Source: Tillus elongatus (taxonomy: Eukaryota; Arthropoda; Insecta; Coleoptera; Cleridae). From it: a stretch of 64,000 nucleotides of DNA. Positions 41,918 to 52,036 of the stretch are shown here, one piece after another. The notes under the pieces were generated by a model, which saw only the letters and a list, made by a program, of their open reading frames with translations, had not been told where the DNA came from and did no database searches. Both the position numbers and the translations under genes were made by a program. Position 1 is the stretch's first letter. Each line of letters begins with the position of its first letter. The stretch is taken from NCBI GenBank assembly GCA_964006375.1, contig OZ023269.1, positions 60,933,968-60,997,967 on the forward strand, read 5' to 3'.

Positions 41918-44900
41918 ATGCCCACCAACTTAAGGTGCATTCAAGCTAATCTGCATCATGCTAAGGCTGCGACATACCTCCTTAGCATGAAATTAAAGGA
42001 AGAGCAAATAGATATTGCTCTTCTCCAAGAGCCCTGGACCGCTAATTCGGAACGAACTAAAGGGCTGGGTAACACTTCTGGTAAGATAGTAGAGGTGGGC
42101 TCTGGTACTAAACCCAGAGCCTGTATCTGGATCAGAAACAACTTGCAGTATTTTACACTTTCAGAGTACTGCACCAAGGACATGGCATCCATCCATCTCG
42201 TGATCACATCCGGGGGGACCAGGCTGGAAGTAGTGGCCTGTTCGGCCTATTTCCCTGGAGACAGAGATGCAGAACAACCACCTCCAGCAGAAGCGCGGAA
42301 ATTGATCGCCTACTGCAAGAGGAACAATTATCACCTCGTAATGGGGTGTGATGCGAACTCCCATCACTTGGCTTGGGGGAGCACGGACACTAACAGACGA
42401 GGTGAATCATTATTTGAATACATTTTAGGGGAGGAGCTGGTTGTCAACAACATAGGCTCGGAACCCACCTTTCTTACAGCTAACCGGAGAGAGGTTTTAG
42501 ATCTTACGATCAGCTCAAGGCTTTTGAGCTCAAAAATCCTCAAATGGAGGGTGTCGTCTGAACCCTCATGTTCAGACCATGCCCATATCCTATTTGAAAT
42601 TGAAACAGGCCCTAGACCTGTGTTAGAGTATCGGGACCCGAGGAGGACGGATTGGGAGGGATACAAACAGTCCCTCGCCGGCAGACTTGGGTCCGCAATC
42701 CCCACAGTGAGGGATCGTGATGAGATCGAGATTGCGGCCGAACAGGTTAGGGAAGCTGTGGTCTCTGCCTATCACGAAAACTGTCCACTGAGGTCAAAGA
42801 GAGACAGTCGGGGGTCTACTTGGTGGAATAATAACCTCGATAAACTACGAAGAGAAGTTAGACGTCTCTTCAATCGTGCTAAGATTACAGGCAACTGGGA
42901 GCAATATAAAACTGCTCTAACGCATTATAATAAAGAGATCAGGAACGCTAAGAGGGAGTCCTGGAGGAGGTTCTGCGGGGACATTAATAGTGTGCCCAGC
43001 AGCGCCAGAATCCACAGGATTCTCTCACGCGACCGTGTACAGGAACTGGGATCGATAAAACGACCAGATGGTTCCTTTACTGAATCTCGGAAAGAAACGT
43101 TAGAGCTCTTAGCACACACACACTTCCCAGATTGTCTGATCCTGAGCAACGGTGAGGTCCTACCAGCTGAGGGACGATCTAAACGCCCCCAAAGGGAGGA
43201 CTGGCTAGTTGCTCGGAGAATAGTTACAGCCTCGGCAGTGGAGTGTGCTGTGAATCATTTCCAGCCATTCAAGTCGCCAGGGGAGGATGGGGTGGTACCG
43301 GTCCTACTACAAAAGGGACTGGAGATTCTCCTACCCTTCCTTATCAGGCTGTTCAGAGCCAGTCTGGCCTGGAACTATATTCCTTCCAGCTGGACGGTGG
43401 TTAGGGGGGTTTACATTCCCAAATTGGGACGTAATGACCTCCTACCTACTTCACTGAGACCTCTCAGTATTACATCATTCCTCCTGAAGGGATTGGAAAA
43501 AATACTGGACGGACACATTAGGGGGAACATCTTAACCAAGAACCCCCTAAATACCCACCAGTATGCCTATCAAACTGGCAAATCAACTGAGTTAGCGCTC
43601 AATAACCTCGTCGAGAAGATCACACACTCTCTGGAAAATGGAGAGGTTGCGGTGGCGGCATTTCTCGACATAGAAGGAGCATTTAATAATGCATTACCGA
43701 TCTCCCTCTACGAGGCCACTATCGCTAGGGGGGTGGAACCTACCATCTGTGGCTGGATCGGAAACATGCTGCACAATCGGACCATTATTACCTCATTACG
43801 GGGAGAGGTGGTCAGCGTTAGGGCTGCGAGAGGGTGTCCTCAGGGGGGCGTTCTATCCCCCCTGTTGTGGTCCCTCTTTGTGGACGACCTGCTGGCTATC
43901 CTCGGACTCTGGGAGGTTGAGGTCCAGGCGTATGCGGATGATCTTGTCATAATGGTTAGAGGCAAATCTGAGGAGGAACTGTCTAGTACTCTTCAAGAAG
44001 CACTAAATGTAGTCAATGATTGGTGCCGTAGGGAACAGATGTCTGTGAACCCTCGCAAAACGATCATTGTCCCGTTCACCAGAAGAAGAAGGTTGGACAA
44101 ATTAAAACCACCTAATCTTATGGGGGAAAACATTCCATTTTCGGACCAAGCAAAATATCTGGGAGTTATCCTAGATAAGAAGCTCAACTGGGACAGACAG
44201 TTAGAAAATGTTATCCGCAGGGCTAAGATGTCCCTGTGGACCTGCCGGAGAATCTGTGGGAACAACTGGGGAACAAACCCCCAACAGATGTACTGGCTCT
44301 ATGTAGTGGTTATCAGACCTATGATAACATATGGAGCCATAGTTTGGTGGCCTAAGGTGCTACGTGGTACCGCGAGGGCCAAACTGGCTCATCTACAGAG
44401 ACAAGCATGTCTGATGATAACGGGAGCGATAAGCACCGCACCATCAGTCGCTCTGGAGGTCCTCCTCAATATTCCCCCACTTCACATATGGTTGGAGAGG
44501 GTGGCGAGGTGGACAACGTACAGACTAAAACAAACGGCAGATAACATGCCGAGGGAAGTCAGTCTGAGGGGGTCCGGACTCCTTGATGACAGTGATTGTC
44601 ACAGGATTCTGGGAATGGTCTCGGACTTGATGCCTACAAAAATCAGCAGAGATCTGTCTTTCAAGACCGTCCTCCCGGAAAGGGAGGACTGGGACCGGAA
44701 CCAATCGACCCTGTTGAGAGCGGACCTCTGCTGGTACTCTGACGGCTCCAAAACCAATATGGGAGTAGGAGCCGGCGCATATGGGGGCAGCACCGATGCT
44801 AGACTATCAGCTAGCCTCGGCAAGTACGCAACCATACACCAGGCAGAAGTTTATGCCATCGAGATGTGTGCAAAGGAAAGCTTAAAAGACCTATGCACAA

Positions 44901-45565
44901 ACAAATCGATAAAGATATTTGCAGATAGCCAAGCTGCAATAAAGGCTCTTCGTTCCTACCGTTGCAATTCAAAGACGGTATGGAGTTGTAAATCTGCCCT
45001 TAACGAATTGGGCAGCTGTAATGAGGTGTCGCTGGTCTGGATACCGGGTCACTCGGACCATGATGGCAACGTTGCGGCAGACGCGCTTGCCAGGAGTGGT
45101 GCCCAGTGTGACTTTGTCGGACCAGAACCGGTGCTGGGAATAACATCTTGCACAGCAAAACGCACCTTAAAGACCTGGACAGATAGAAGGACAATTCAAT
45201 ATTGGCAAAATCTTCCAGGATTAGCTCACTCTAAGGCCTTCATAAATGGCCTGTCTGAGTCAAGGGCTAAGAAACTTCTAGAGTTGAACAGACAACAACT
45301 GAGTACTCTAGTCGGCCTGTATACAGGACACTGTCGCTTGCGGCATCACATGCACCGCATTGGGATCGGTCAGGAGACCGAGTGCCGGCTGTGTATGGAG
45401 GATGACGAAACAGCAGAGCACGTGCTGTGTTCCTGTCCGGCAGCGGATAGGACTAGACACCTGCTCTTTCGCAAGGTAAAGCTTGCTCCAGAGGATCTGG
45501 ATCAACTTTCGCCCGCAAAGGTTATCGACCTCTGTAGGAGGCTGGATTTGTTGGGCGAAATATAG
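41918..45565 (+). CDS. LINE polyprotein: endonuclease, reverse transcriptase, RNase H
   Basis: 1215 residues from ATG (MPTNLRCIQANLHHAKAA) to TAG, uninterrupted. An EEP-type endonuclease occupies residues about 1-225 (IALLQEPW, VMGCDANSHH, SDHAHILFE). RT spans about 430-720 with SLRPLSITSFLLKGLEK, AFLDIEGAFNN, GCPQGGVLSPLLW and YADD at 43931-43942. RNase H spans about 930-1070 with YSDGSKT, HQAEVYAIE, FADSQAAIKAL and WIPGHSDHDGN (all four catalytic acids visible). The C-terminal CCHC is CRLCMEDDETAEHVLCSC. Codon use is GC-richer than the surroundings, in keeping with a recent arrival. Nothing suggests inactivation, though an ORF1 protein is not encoded here. Confidence 0.95.
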   Translation: MPTNLRCIQANLHHAKAATYLLSMKLKEEQIDIALLQEPWTANSERTKGLGNTSGKIVEVGSGTKPRACIWIRNNLQYFTLSEYCTKDMASIHLVITSGGTRLEVVACSAYFPGDRDAEQPPPAEARKLIAYCKRNNYHLVMGCDANSHHLAWGSTDTNRRGESLFEYILGEELVVNNIGSEPTFLTANRREVLDLTISSRLLSSKILKWRVSSEPSCSDHAHILFEIETGPRPVLEYRDPRRTDWEGYKQSLAGRLGSAIPTVRDRDEIEIAAEQVREAVVSAYHENCPLRSKRDSRGSTWWNNNLDKLRREVRRLFNRAKITGNWEQYKTALTHYNKEIRNAKRESWRRFCGDINSVPSSARIHRILSRDRVQELGSIKRPDGSFTESRKETLELLAHTHFPDCLILSNGEVLPAEGRSKRPQREDWLVARRIVTASAVECAVNHFQPFKSPGEDGVVPVLLQKGLEILLPFLIRLFRASLAWNYIPSSWTVVRGVYIPKLGRNDLLPTSLRPLSITSFLLKGLEKILDGHIRGNILTKNPLNTHQYAYQTGKSTELALNNLVEKITHSLENGEVAVAAFLDIEGAFNNALPISLYEATIARGVEPTICGWIGNMLHNRTIITSLRGEVVSVRAARGCPQGGVLSPLLWSLFVDDLLAILGLWEVEVQAYADDLVIMVRGKSEEELSSTLQEALNVVNDWCRREQMSVNPRKTIIVPFTRRRRLDKLKPPNLMGENIPFSDQAKYLGVILDKKLNWDRQLENVIRRAKMSLWTCRRICGNNWGTNPQQMYWLYVVVIRPMITYGAIVWWPKVLRGTARAKLAHLQRQACLMITGAISTAPSVALEVLLNIPPLHIWLERVARWTTYRLKQTADNMPREVSLRGSGLLDDSDCHRILGMVSDLMPTKISRDLSFKTVLPEREDWDRNQSTLLRADLCWYSDGSKTNMGVGAGAYGGSTDARLSASLGKYATIHQAEVYAIEMCAKESLKDLCTNKSIKIFADSQAAIKALRSYRCNSKTVWSCKSALNELGSCNEVSLVWIPGHSDHDGNVAADALARSGAQCDFVGPEPVLGITSCTAKRTLKTWTDRRTIQYWQNLPGLAHSKAFINGLSESRAKKLLELNRQQLSTLVGLYTGHCRLRHHMHRIGIGQETECRLCMEDDETAEHVLCSCPAADRTRHLLFRKVKLAPEDLDQLSPAKVIDLCRRLDLLGEI

Positions 45566-45660
45566 ACATTAGGCGTGAGCCACAATAGACCTTATGGTCG
45601 CGGTGGAGGGACCGATATGGACCACTCACAAACTAACCTAACCTAACCTACATTATATTT

Positions 45661-46600
45661 GATATATTCCGTTTGATTCCCTTGGGTTGAGTTCTTGTTT
45701 TTTATTTATTTTGTTTATTATTTTGTTATTGGCTTTTTATCTCATTTTTAAGTCATATCGTTCGAGTGTTTGTGGTATATTTTGATGCGGTGGTTATAAG
45801 TGAATATTGTGTATTTTGTGTTTGTTTCCGGTGTTTTGTTTTCGGTTTTGTTGATTTGTTTGTTTTTTATTTCCTTTACTAGCTTTTCTATTGTTTTCTT
45901 GTTTTATCTATGTCTTTGTGCTATTTGTATTATGACGTTGTATCCCTTTTCTCGTTCATCATTGGCACATTTAGCATTCTGTTTTTTAAGTATCTGTATG
46001 CGGCCATTTTGTGTGTGTGGGTGTACTGTGTTTAGGTATCGTAATGTCTGTTTGTGTAGGTTTTCTGTATATTTTGTTTTCAATCTCGTTTTCTTTATAT
46101 GACTAGTGTTAAGTCTAGGAAGTTTATGGTGTTGTTTGATTCTTTTTCTATTGTAAATGTTATGTGGTTGTTGATTTTGTTTATTTTTTCGAGGATGTTG
46201 TCTATGTTGATTTTTTGATTGTCGTATATTCTTCCTTTGATGTTTGGGTCTGTTTCTTTTATGATGGTGTTGATTGTATCTTCTAACTGTTGTAGGTATG
46301 ATTCTGCCGTGATGCTTGATAGTTGAGATCCCATTGTTAGTCCGTCTTCCTGGATGAAGTATTCTCCGTTCAATTCAAAGTAATTTTGTTTCAATATGAT
46401 GTTTAATATTTCGTTGATTTGTTCTTTTTTGTTGTGATTTTGAATTTTATTTTCTATTATATTTGTGGTTTCGTTAATTGGTATATTGGTGTATATACTT
46501 GCTAGGTCGAATGAGGCGAGTCTTGTGTTTTGTTTATATTTTCTAATTTATGCACGAGTTCTATGGAGTTTTTATGTTAAATTTGTTTTCTAGTTTTATT
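45661..46600 (-). pseudogene. PLE-B reverse transcriptase and linker, broken
   Basis: The minus strand has a segment like LINFKDAASYKITKWIDQAL (about 46660-46600 in a neighbouring frame) and KNSIELVHKLENINK. It continues with LKQNYFELNGEYFIQEDGL, TMGSQLSSITAESYLQQLED (46095-46394), then NTINFLDLTL. The stretch that should carry YVDD goes straight from DPNIKG to RIYDNQK, so the active site is deleted. The linker continues to NGIYQI at the LINE junction. Confidence 0.8.
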
Positions 46601-46703
46601 TCCTGTTTTAGTGCTTGGTCTATCTATTTTGTTATTTTGTATGATGCTGCATCTTTGAAGTTGATGAGTGGTCTTATTGGGTATCCCGTTTTGTGTATTT
46701 TTA

Positions 46704-46740
46704 TTGATGATGAACTGGACGATTCGAAACTGCAACCACG
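46704..46740 (+). ncRNA. Decayed hammerhead-like motif in the opposite PLE-B terminus
   Basis: Inverted partner of 40793-40862. It keeps GAAAC and CACG but has TTGATGA for CTGATGA, a damaged stem II, and no GTC triplet. Not expected to cleave. Confidence 0.5.
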
Positions 46741-46782
46741 TAACCAAATAACAAATCACTGAAAGTACAGCAAACAAATAAA

Positions 46783-46868
<86 letters not shown>
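46783..46868. repeat. (TA)n between PLE-B and gypsy 2
   Basis: About 86 bases of TA. Confidence 0.97.
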
Positions 46869-46870
<2 letters not shown>

Positions 46871-48341
46871 CTATAGGTAGCGAATAATAGGAAAGATTAC
46901 GAAATTTTAATGGGAAAACGGGAAATTTATACATCCTAGTACATATAAAGTAAACGTATACACCCTAAGGTAGCAACGAAAGAGTTTAGCATGAGATGTC
47001 AACGCCCGACATGAATGTCAGTGACCCATGTAGCAACCCTCGATGTTAAGTTTCATTCGAGTAATAAAACAAAAAATTATATTCTAGAAATATCCGTAAA
47101 GAAACCAAGAACAATGCTTCAGTTTTTGTAGGGAGAATGAGATTGTAGCTAATAAATGCAGTTCTGTTGATTTTATTGTATGTAAAAATAGGTATGACCA
47201 AGCTACCTAAAGGCTCGATGTATTAAAAGAGCAGAGGTCATTTGTAAAAACAAAACTTTGTGTAGTATTAAGGTAATGTGCGCGTAAGAAAAAAACGTAA
47301 AAAGACACTAAAGGTTTGACGGAAAGCTCAAACACAGGTGGTGTGATGAAAAATAGCGTTTTTTCACCTGTGAGAAGTTAATAAAAGCAAGAGTCCGAGA
47401 GGGTCCGGCGTCTTTCCATCCAGTGAATTCATCAGCATCATTTCACCAGATCATGTGATCATCGTCATAATTATGTAAATTGACATAAGAGATTCCAGAG
47501 TGCATCGAAGGGAGATTATAAAACACCTCCAGAGTGCTACGAATATGGAAAATATCAACATGTTAATAAATTAAATCCGTTAATAATCAATAAATGGGCA
47601 GTAAAATATGGCATGGACAAATCAGAAAAATAATAATAATTAATAATGGACAGCAATAATAGAAAAACAATATATAATCCAATGGAAAATGTTTCAGTAA
47701 GTGTTTTCTTTTCCTAAATTGATCAGTGCGGTTTGAATTTCACCATTTTAACAGCACCAATTAATTTTTTTTTATTGTGACAAAAAATTTTCAATAAGCA
47801 AAAATTTGTTTGAAATGAACAGAAAGAGACTGTGATCTCTGTAGAATTGTCGATGTATATTGCTTATGTTGTATCAATGTTTAACCGGTAATTGTGTAAT
47901 TATTTATAATGTTTTAATAGGATTTTTCAATTTATGTTTATGTAATGAATGCTTTAAAATGTCTGTATTTAATGTGTGTCACATAGACACCGTAAAATGT
48001 TTTAATAGGATTTTTCAATTTATGTTTATGTAATGAATGCTTTAAATGTTCCTGTTTGGTATTTAATGTGTGTCACATAGACACCGTAATGTAATTAACC
48101 AGAAGCATTGTTTTTCGTTAATAATTAATCAGTAGAATTGTTGTATAGCCATTTGTGAAAAGCGAAATTAATTTTTGATTGAGTATAAAAACCAATAAAT
48201 GAATTTAAATAGCACATATTACTGAATTTTAATTAGTAGAAGCTAGCTGTAATTATAAGGAACCCAACCTGATGATTAAGACATATGTTCTCAGCTCTAA
48301 AATAAATATTTGCAAGTATACTTAAAATAAATACCATAGCA
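46869..48341 (+). repeat. 5' LTR, gypsy element 2
   Basis: 1473 bp. Two tandem copies of the TTTTAATAGGATTTTTCAA unit (about 47913 and 48000) each end in GTGTGTCACATAGACACCG. Confidence 0.93.
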
Positions 48342-48344
48342 ATT

Positions 48345-48362
48345 TGGCGCCCAACGTGGGAC
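48345..48362 (+). promoter_or_regulatory. Primer binding site (tRNA-Lys type), element 2
   Basis: TGGCGCCCAACGTGGGAC, three bases after the LTR, is complementary to the 3' end of an insect tRNA-Lys (CCCACGTTGGGCGCCA) except near its 3' edge. Confidence 0.8.
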
Positions 48363-48943
48363 AATAAATTTTTTTTTTGTGCCAAAAATAAATTTTATTT
48401 TATAGAAAAATTTTAATAAAATAAACATTTGTTCGCAATATAGCAAATGATTGGCACAAATACAGGGTTTCTGTTAAATTTTAATAAAATTTTAATTACG
48501 TTAGAATAAAGCAAATTTTCATAAAAACGTAATAGTATTTTAACACAAGGGATTTAGAAGTAAACCAATTTTAAATAAATTAGCACGCCTCATTTAAATA
48601 CAGTAAAGTTAAAATAAATCAGTTCAACCAATTTAATGAAAATTAGCAAAAATTCTAATACCGTATGATATTTTAATATGAAACAGTAAATTGCACATAT
48701 AACCAATTGTTTTGTGAAAAATAAATATAGGTGGTGTATTTGAAAGGGTTAATTAATGAAAGCTTTCTTCGCATTTCTTCCCCGTTATATTTAAATAATA
48801 AAGTAAGGATAATACAGGACTGTAAGTTAAATATTCTGTATAATATAACATTGCAGCAAAATTATAAATTAAAGGGTCAAAGCTTAGAAAGGGGACAATT
48901 AAATTTTAAATTCACAAGTAAATTAAATAAATCAAGCTTGAAC

Positions 48944-50908
48944 ATGTCTGGGGAAAAACAGTTAGAAAGTGATAAACCAATTGGGCCAGAATCTGAAGAA
49001 CCTATAATCAGCGTACCTGAAGATCCGGAGAAAATGGAAAAGCCAGAACCACAAAAACCTAAACAGTTCACGGAATGGAGGGGACGTAAAGCGAGTTCGG
49101 AAGAAGGGACCATATCACAGGAAGAAGAAGAAACCGAATATCGGGGCGATGAAACTTTTATAATAGGAAAAGAAAAGGGGCAGAATAGCGCCGTCAAAGA
49201 AAGTCCTCTGGAGCAAACAGTAAAAGGACAGGAGGAAAAATCAAAAATGGATAAGTTATTCGCCGTTTTGTTCAAGAAAATGGAAGAAGACAGAAAAGAC
49301 ATAAATAATAAATTCGAGGAAACCCAACAAAATAGTTCCGAATTGAGAAAAGACATAAATAATAAATTCGAGGAAACCCAACAAAATAGTTCCGAATTAA
49401 CAAAAGACATAAATAATAAATTCGAAGAAAACAACAACAAATTGGAAGAACACAAAAATGAAATGAAACAAGATATTGTCAAGTTGGAAAAACAACAAAA
49501 AGAATATATTAAACATACGGATGAAAATTTTAGGAGATTGTATGAAAATATACAACAAAACAAAACGGAGATTTTAACAGAAGTAGACAAAAAACAAAGA
49601 GCTATGGAAACCAGTTTCATCATAAAAATACACCAGCTGGACGATGAAGTAAAAACCACACAAAAAACATGCCAAGTAAGCCGCCACAAGACGATCAAGA
49701 CGGAGCTGGACGCGGGAGTTCAGGCATGCCATGACAAAGTACGGGAAGAAACCGCAATGAGGAGGTACGACATTAAAAAGGTCGAAACGTTAGTAAAGTC
49801 GGTGGACCGAAAGGTGGTCAGGGTAGAACAGGAAACCGCTGAACAATTAATAAAAATAAAGGAGAAAATCCAAAATGAAACTAAACAGCATATTTCCAAA
49901 GCAATCGTCATGCCAAGCTATAGTATGGACCACATGCAAATGGGGAATGACCCGAATATGAGATTCACTGGGAACGTTGGCAAATTACATCCCAAAGTGT
50001 TCGTGCAAATGATCAAGGACAAACTGCATTTGACCCATAGTGTGAGCGATATGAAAAATATAATAAGGGCCCGACTAACGGGAAACCCGCTGTTGTGGTT
50101 TTCCACCAAAGAAAGCGAAATGTCGGAATTCGCGATTTTTGAACGAAAATTTTTACAATTTTACTGGGGTGAACATAGTCAAGGTTTGTTCAGAGAGAGG
50201 TTGTATTTCGGTAAATTTGATAGCAATCAGGGCGACGACTATAGTCACTACTGCCTAAATTTATACAACATAGCACAATACCTAGATCCGAAAATGAGAG
50301 AGGAAGAAATCATCATGTGTATAGCTAGGCATTTTGAGGCGCAAATTGCCGAAAATATCGCCATACAAAATATCCAAACCATGGACCAGTTGATCAACTA
50401 TCTGGCTAGGATCCAACAAAGTAGGAGAAATAAGAATGATCGCACAGGAAATAATTGGAAGTATCAGCCGAACCGCTCAAATACGAATGGCAATAACAAT
50501 GGCGGAGCAAATCGGCAGAGCAATAATAATTATTATTATAACAATAATAATAATAATAGAAGATTCACGAACAATAATCCTGAACGAGAACAGGACACAG
50601 GCCAGCAAAGGAGAACGGAAAATCCTGATGGACGACATAGCGAAAACAATAGGAGAAATTATCGAGTCCGAGTGGGCAGTGGAGAGGCTAGGCAGCGAAA
50701 CGATCGACAAGGAGATCAGGATAGATTGCCCAGTATCCCGGAAGACCCGATAGAAAACAGTATATCCGAATTAACGAGGCATAATAGTTCTCTAATTAAT
50801 AATGCACAAGTGAACGGTCAGGCAAGGTTAATTAGTAATACCCAGGTCGACGACATGGGCAGCTACGAGCATGTTCCAAATTATATGGAAAGTCGTAGAA
50901 ATTTTTAA
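48944..50908 (+). CDS. gag: Gag, gypsy element 2
   Basis: 654 residues from ATG at 48944. The frame is also open upstream to 48731 but lacks an ATG there. The layout is as in element 1, except that the coiled coil holds three in-frame copies of an 18-residue repeat (DINNKFEETQQNSSELRK) at about 49298-49430. It is otherwise about 90% identical to element 1 and includes the poly-Asn tail. The slippery heptamer AAATTTT lies at 50899-50905 just before the stop. About 120 bp upstream of gag (between two AAAGGGT repeats near 48743 and 48872) is absent in element 1. Confidence 0.9.
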   Translation: MSGEKQLESDKPIGPESEEPIISVPEDPEKMEKPEPQKPKQFTEWRGRKASSEEGTISQEEEETEYRGDETFIIGKEKGQNSAVKESPLEQTVKGQEEKSKMDKLFAVLFKKMEEDRKDINNKFEETQQNSSELRKDINNKFEETQQNSSELTKDINNKFEENNNKLEEHKNEMKQDIVKLEKQQKEYIKHTDENFRRLYENIQQNKTEILTEVDKKQRAMETSFIIKIHQLDDEVKTTQKTCQVSRHKTIKTELDAGVQACHDKVREETAMRRYDIKKVETLVKSVDRKVVRVEQETAEQLIKIKEKIQNETKQHISKAIVMPSYSMDHMQMGNDPNMRFTGNVGKLHPKVFVQMIKDKLHLTHSVSDMKNIIRARLTGNPLLWFSTKESEMSEFAIFERKFLQFYWGEHSQGLFRERLYFGKFDSNQGDDYSHYCLNLYNIAQYLDPKMREEEIIMCIARHFEAQIAENIAIQNIQTMDQLINYLARIQQSRRNKNDRTGNNWKYQPNRSNTNGNNNGGANRQSNNNYYYNNNNNNRRFTNNNPEREQDTGQQRRTENPDGRHSENNRRNYRVRVGSGEARQRNDRQGDQDRLPSIPEDPIENSISELTRHNSSLINNAQVNGQARLISNTQVDDMGSYEHVPNYMESRRNF

Positions 50909-51006
50909 AACAACCCACGCATGAAAATCACAAAAATAAGCCCTGTATAAAAAAATATGCAAACGTCGTATATGAACATCCAAAGGAATATATAAAATTA
51001 AACGAA

Positions 51007-51666
51007 ATGCAAAATGAAAATGTGGGAGAGGATGAAGGTATGGTATATTTAAAGGCGGAAGTTAATAGTAATCAAGCCAATATTATTTTAGATAGTGCAT
51101 CAGAAGTATCCCTTATTAACTATGACTACCTAGTGAGAAATAAATTGAGTAAAAGTATTATAAAAGTTCCTAAAATGACGGTGTTAGGCGTAAACAATAA
51201 AAAATTAACGGAAATAAATGAAATGCTCAGATTAGGAATCATAGAACATAGTAATACGAGATACATAAATCCGGTAGTAGTAGTTAAGAAAAAAAGCGGG
51301 GAACTTAGAATATGTCTAGATGCGAGAAATGTAAACAAATACTCCGTCCCACAGTACGAGAGCCCATTGGCAATTGATGCGATTTTCGGCAATATAACCC
51401 CAGCATCTATATTTACGAAAATTGATTTAAAACATAGCTTTTGGCTCATTCCGTTAGAAGAACACTGTAGGAAATATATAGGTTTTTTAATTAATGGTGT
51501 TATATACCAGTTTAAAGTAGTTCCTTTTGGAATTCAGTCTGCATGTAGTGGGCTTGTTAGGGCAGTACATAAAATATTAGATAGGTATGAGAATTTTACG
51601 GTACATTATATAGATGACATATTAATTTTTTCCAAAACAAACGCACATCAAAACCATCTTAAATGA
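51007..51666 (+). pseudogene. pol: Protease-RT fusion fragment, element 2
   Basis: The protease start (ILDSASEVSLI) is intact and lacks the stop of element 1. The frame jumps from KLTEINEM straight to LRLGIIEHSN of RT: 511 bp have been lost between two copies of GAAATAAATGAAATG. RT runs through YIDDILIF, then a 14-base deletion near 51640 shifts the frame. Confidence 0.85.
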
Positions 51667-52036
51667 ATTAGACAGGGCCGGACTGAAAATTAATGTAGGA
51701 TAAATGCCAGTTTTATCAGAAGGAGGTAAAATTTTTAGGGTATGTTTTGAACAAAGAAGGGTTTATGATGGATGAAGTTATTAAAAATTTTAAAAGGCCC
51801 CATGATTTAAAAACATTGCGGAGTTTCTTGGGAATGATAAATTATGTTAAAAGGTTATTACCAGACATTTCTGAAAAAACAAGAATACTCACGGAATTGT
51901 TAAAGAAAAATTAGACGTGGAAATGGGATGAGGAAAAGAAGAAAGTTTTGTAGCTATAAAGGAAGAATTCCAACAAAATTTAAAGGTATTTTATCCGGAT
52001 TATCAATCGAAATTTATTTTACAAACCGACGGTTCA
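51667..52036 (+). pseudogene. RT thumb and connection of element 2, frameshifted
   Basis: Compared with element 1 there is an inserted base pair region at about 51698, a 12-base deletion near 51776, a stop (TAG) at 51913, and a single-base loss near 51931. Confidence 0.8.

Larger units (their letters stand above)
41296..45660 (+). mobile_element. Full-length LOA/R1-group LINE with 12-bp target duplications
   Basis: TACATTATATTT lies at 41296-41307 and 45649-45660. The element proper is 41308-45648 (about 4.34 kb). It starts with TT then an HDV-like ribozyme, has a 610-bp leader with no clear ORF1, one 1215-codon ORF, an 83-base 3' UTR and a tail of about three CCTAA units (45633-45648). Presence of a 5' ribozyme and an RNase H domain fits the LOA group (which includes Baggins). 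Confidence 0.92.

Noticed and set aside
48731..48943. N-terminal extension of Gag in element 2
   Set aside because: There is no ATG, and element 1 lacks most of it. The conserved start is MSGEKQ.
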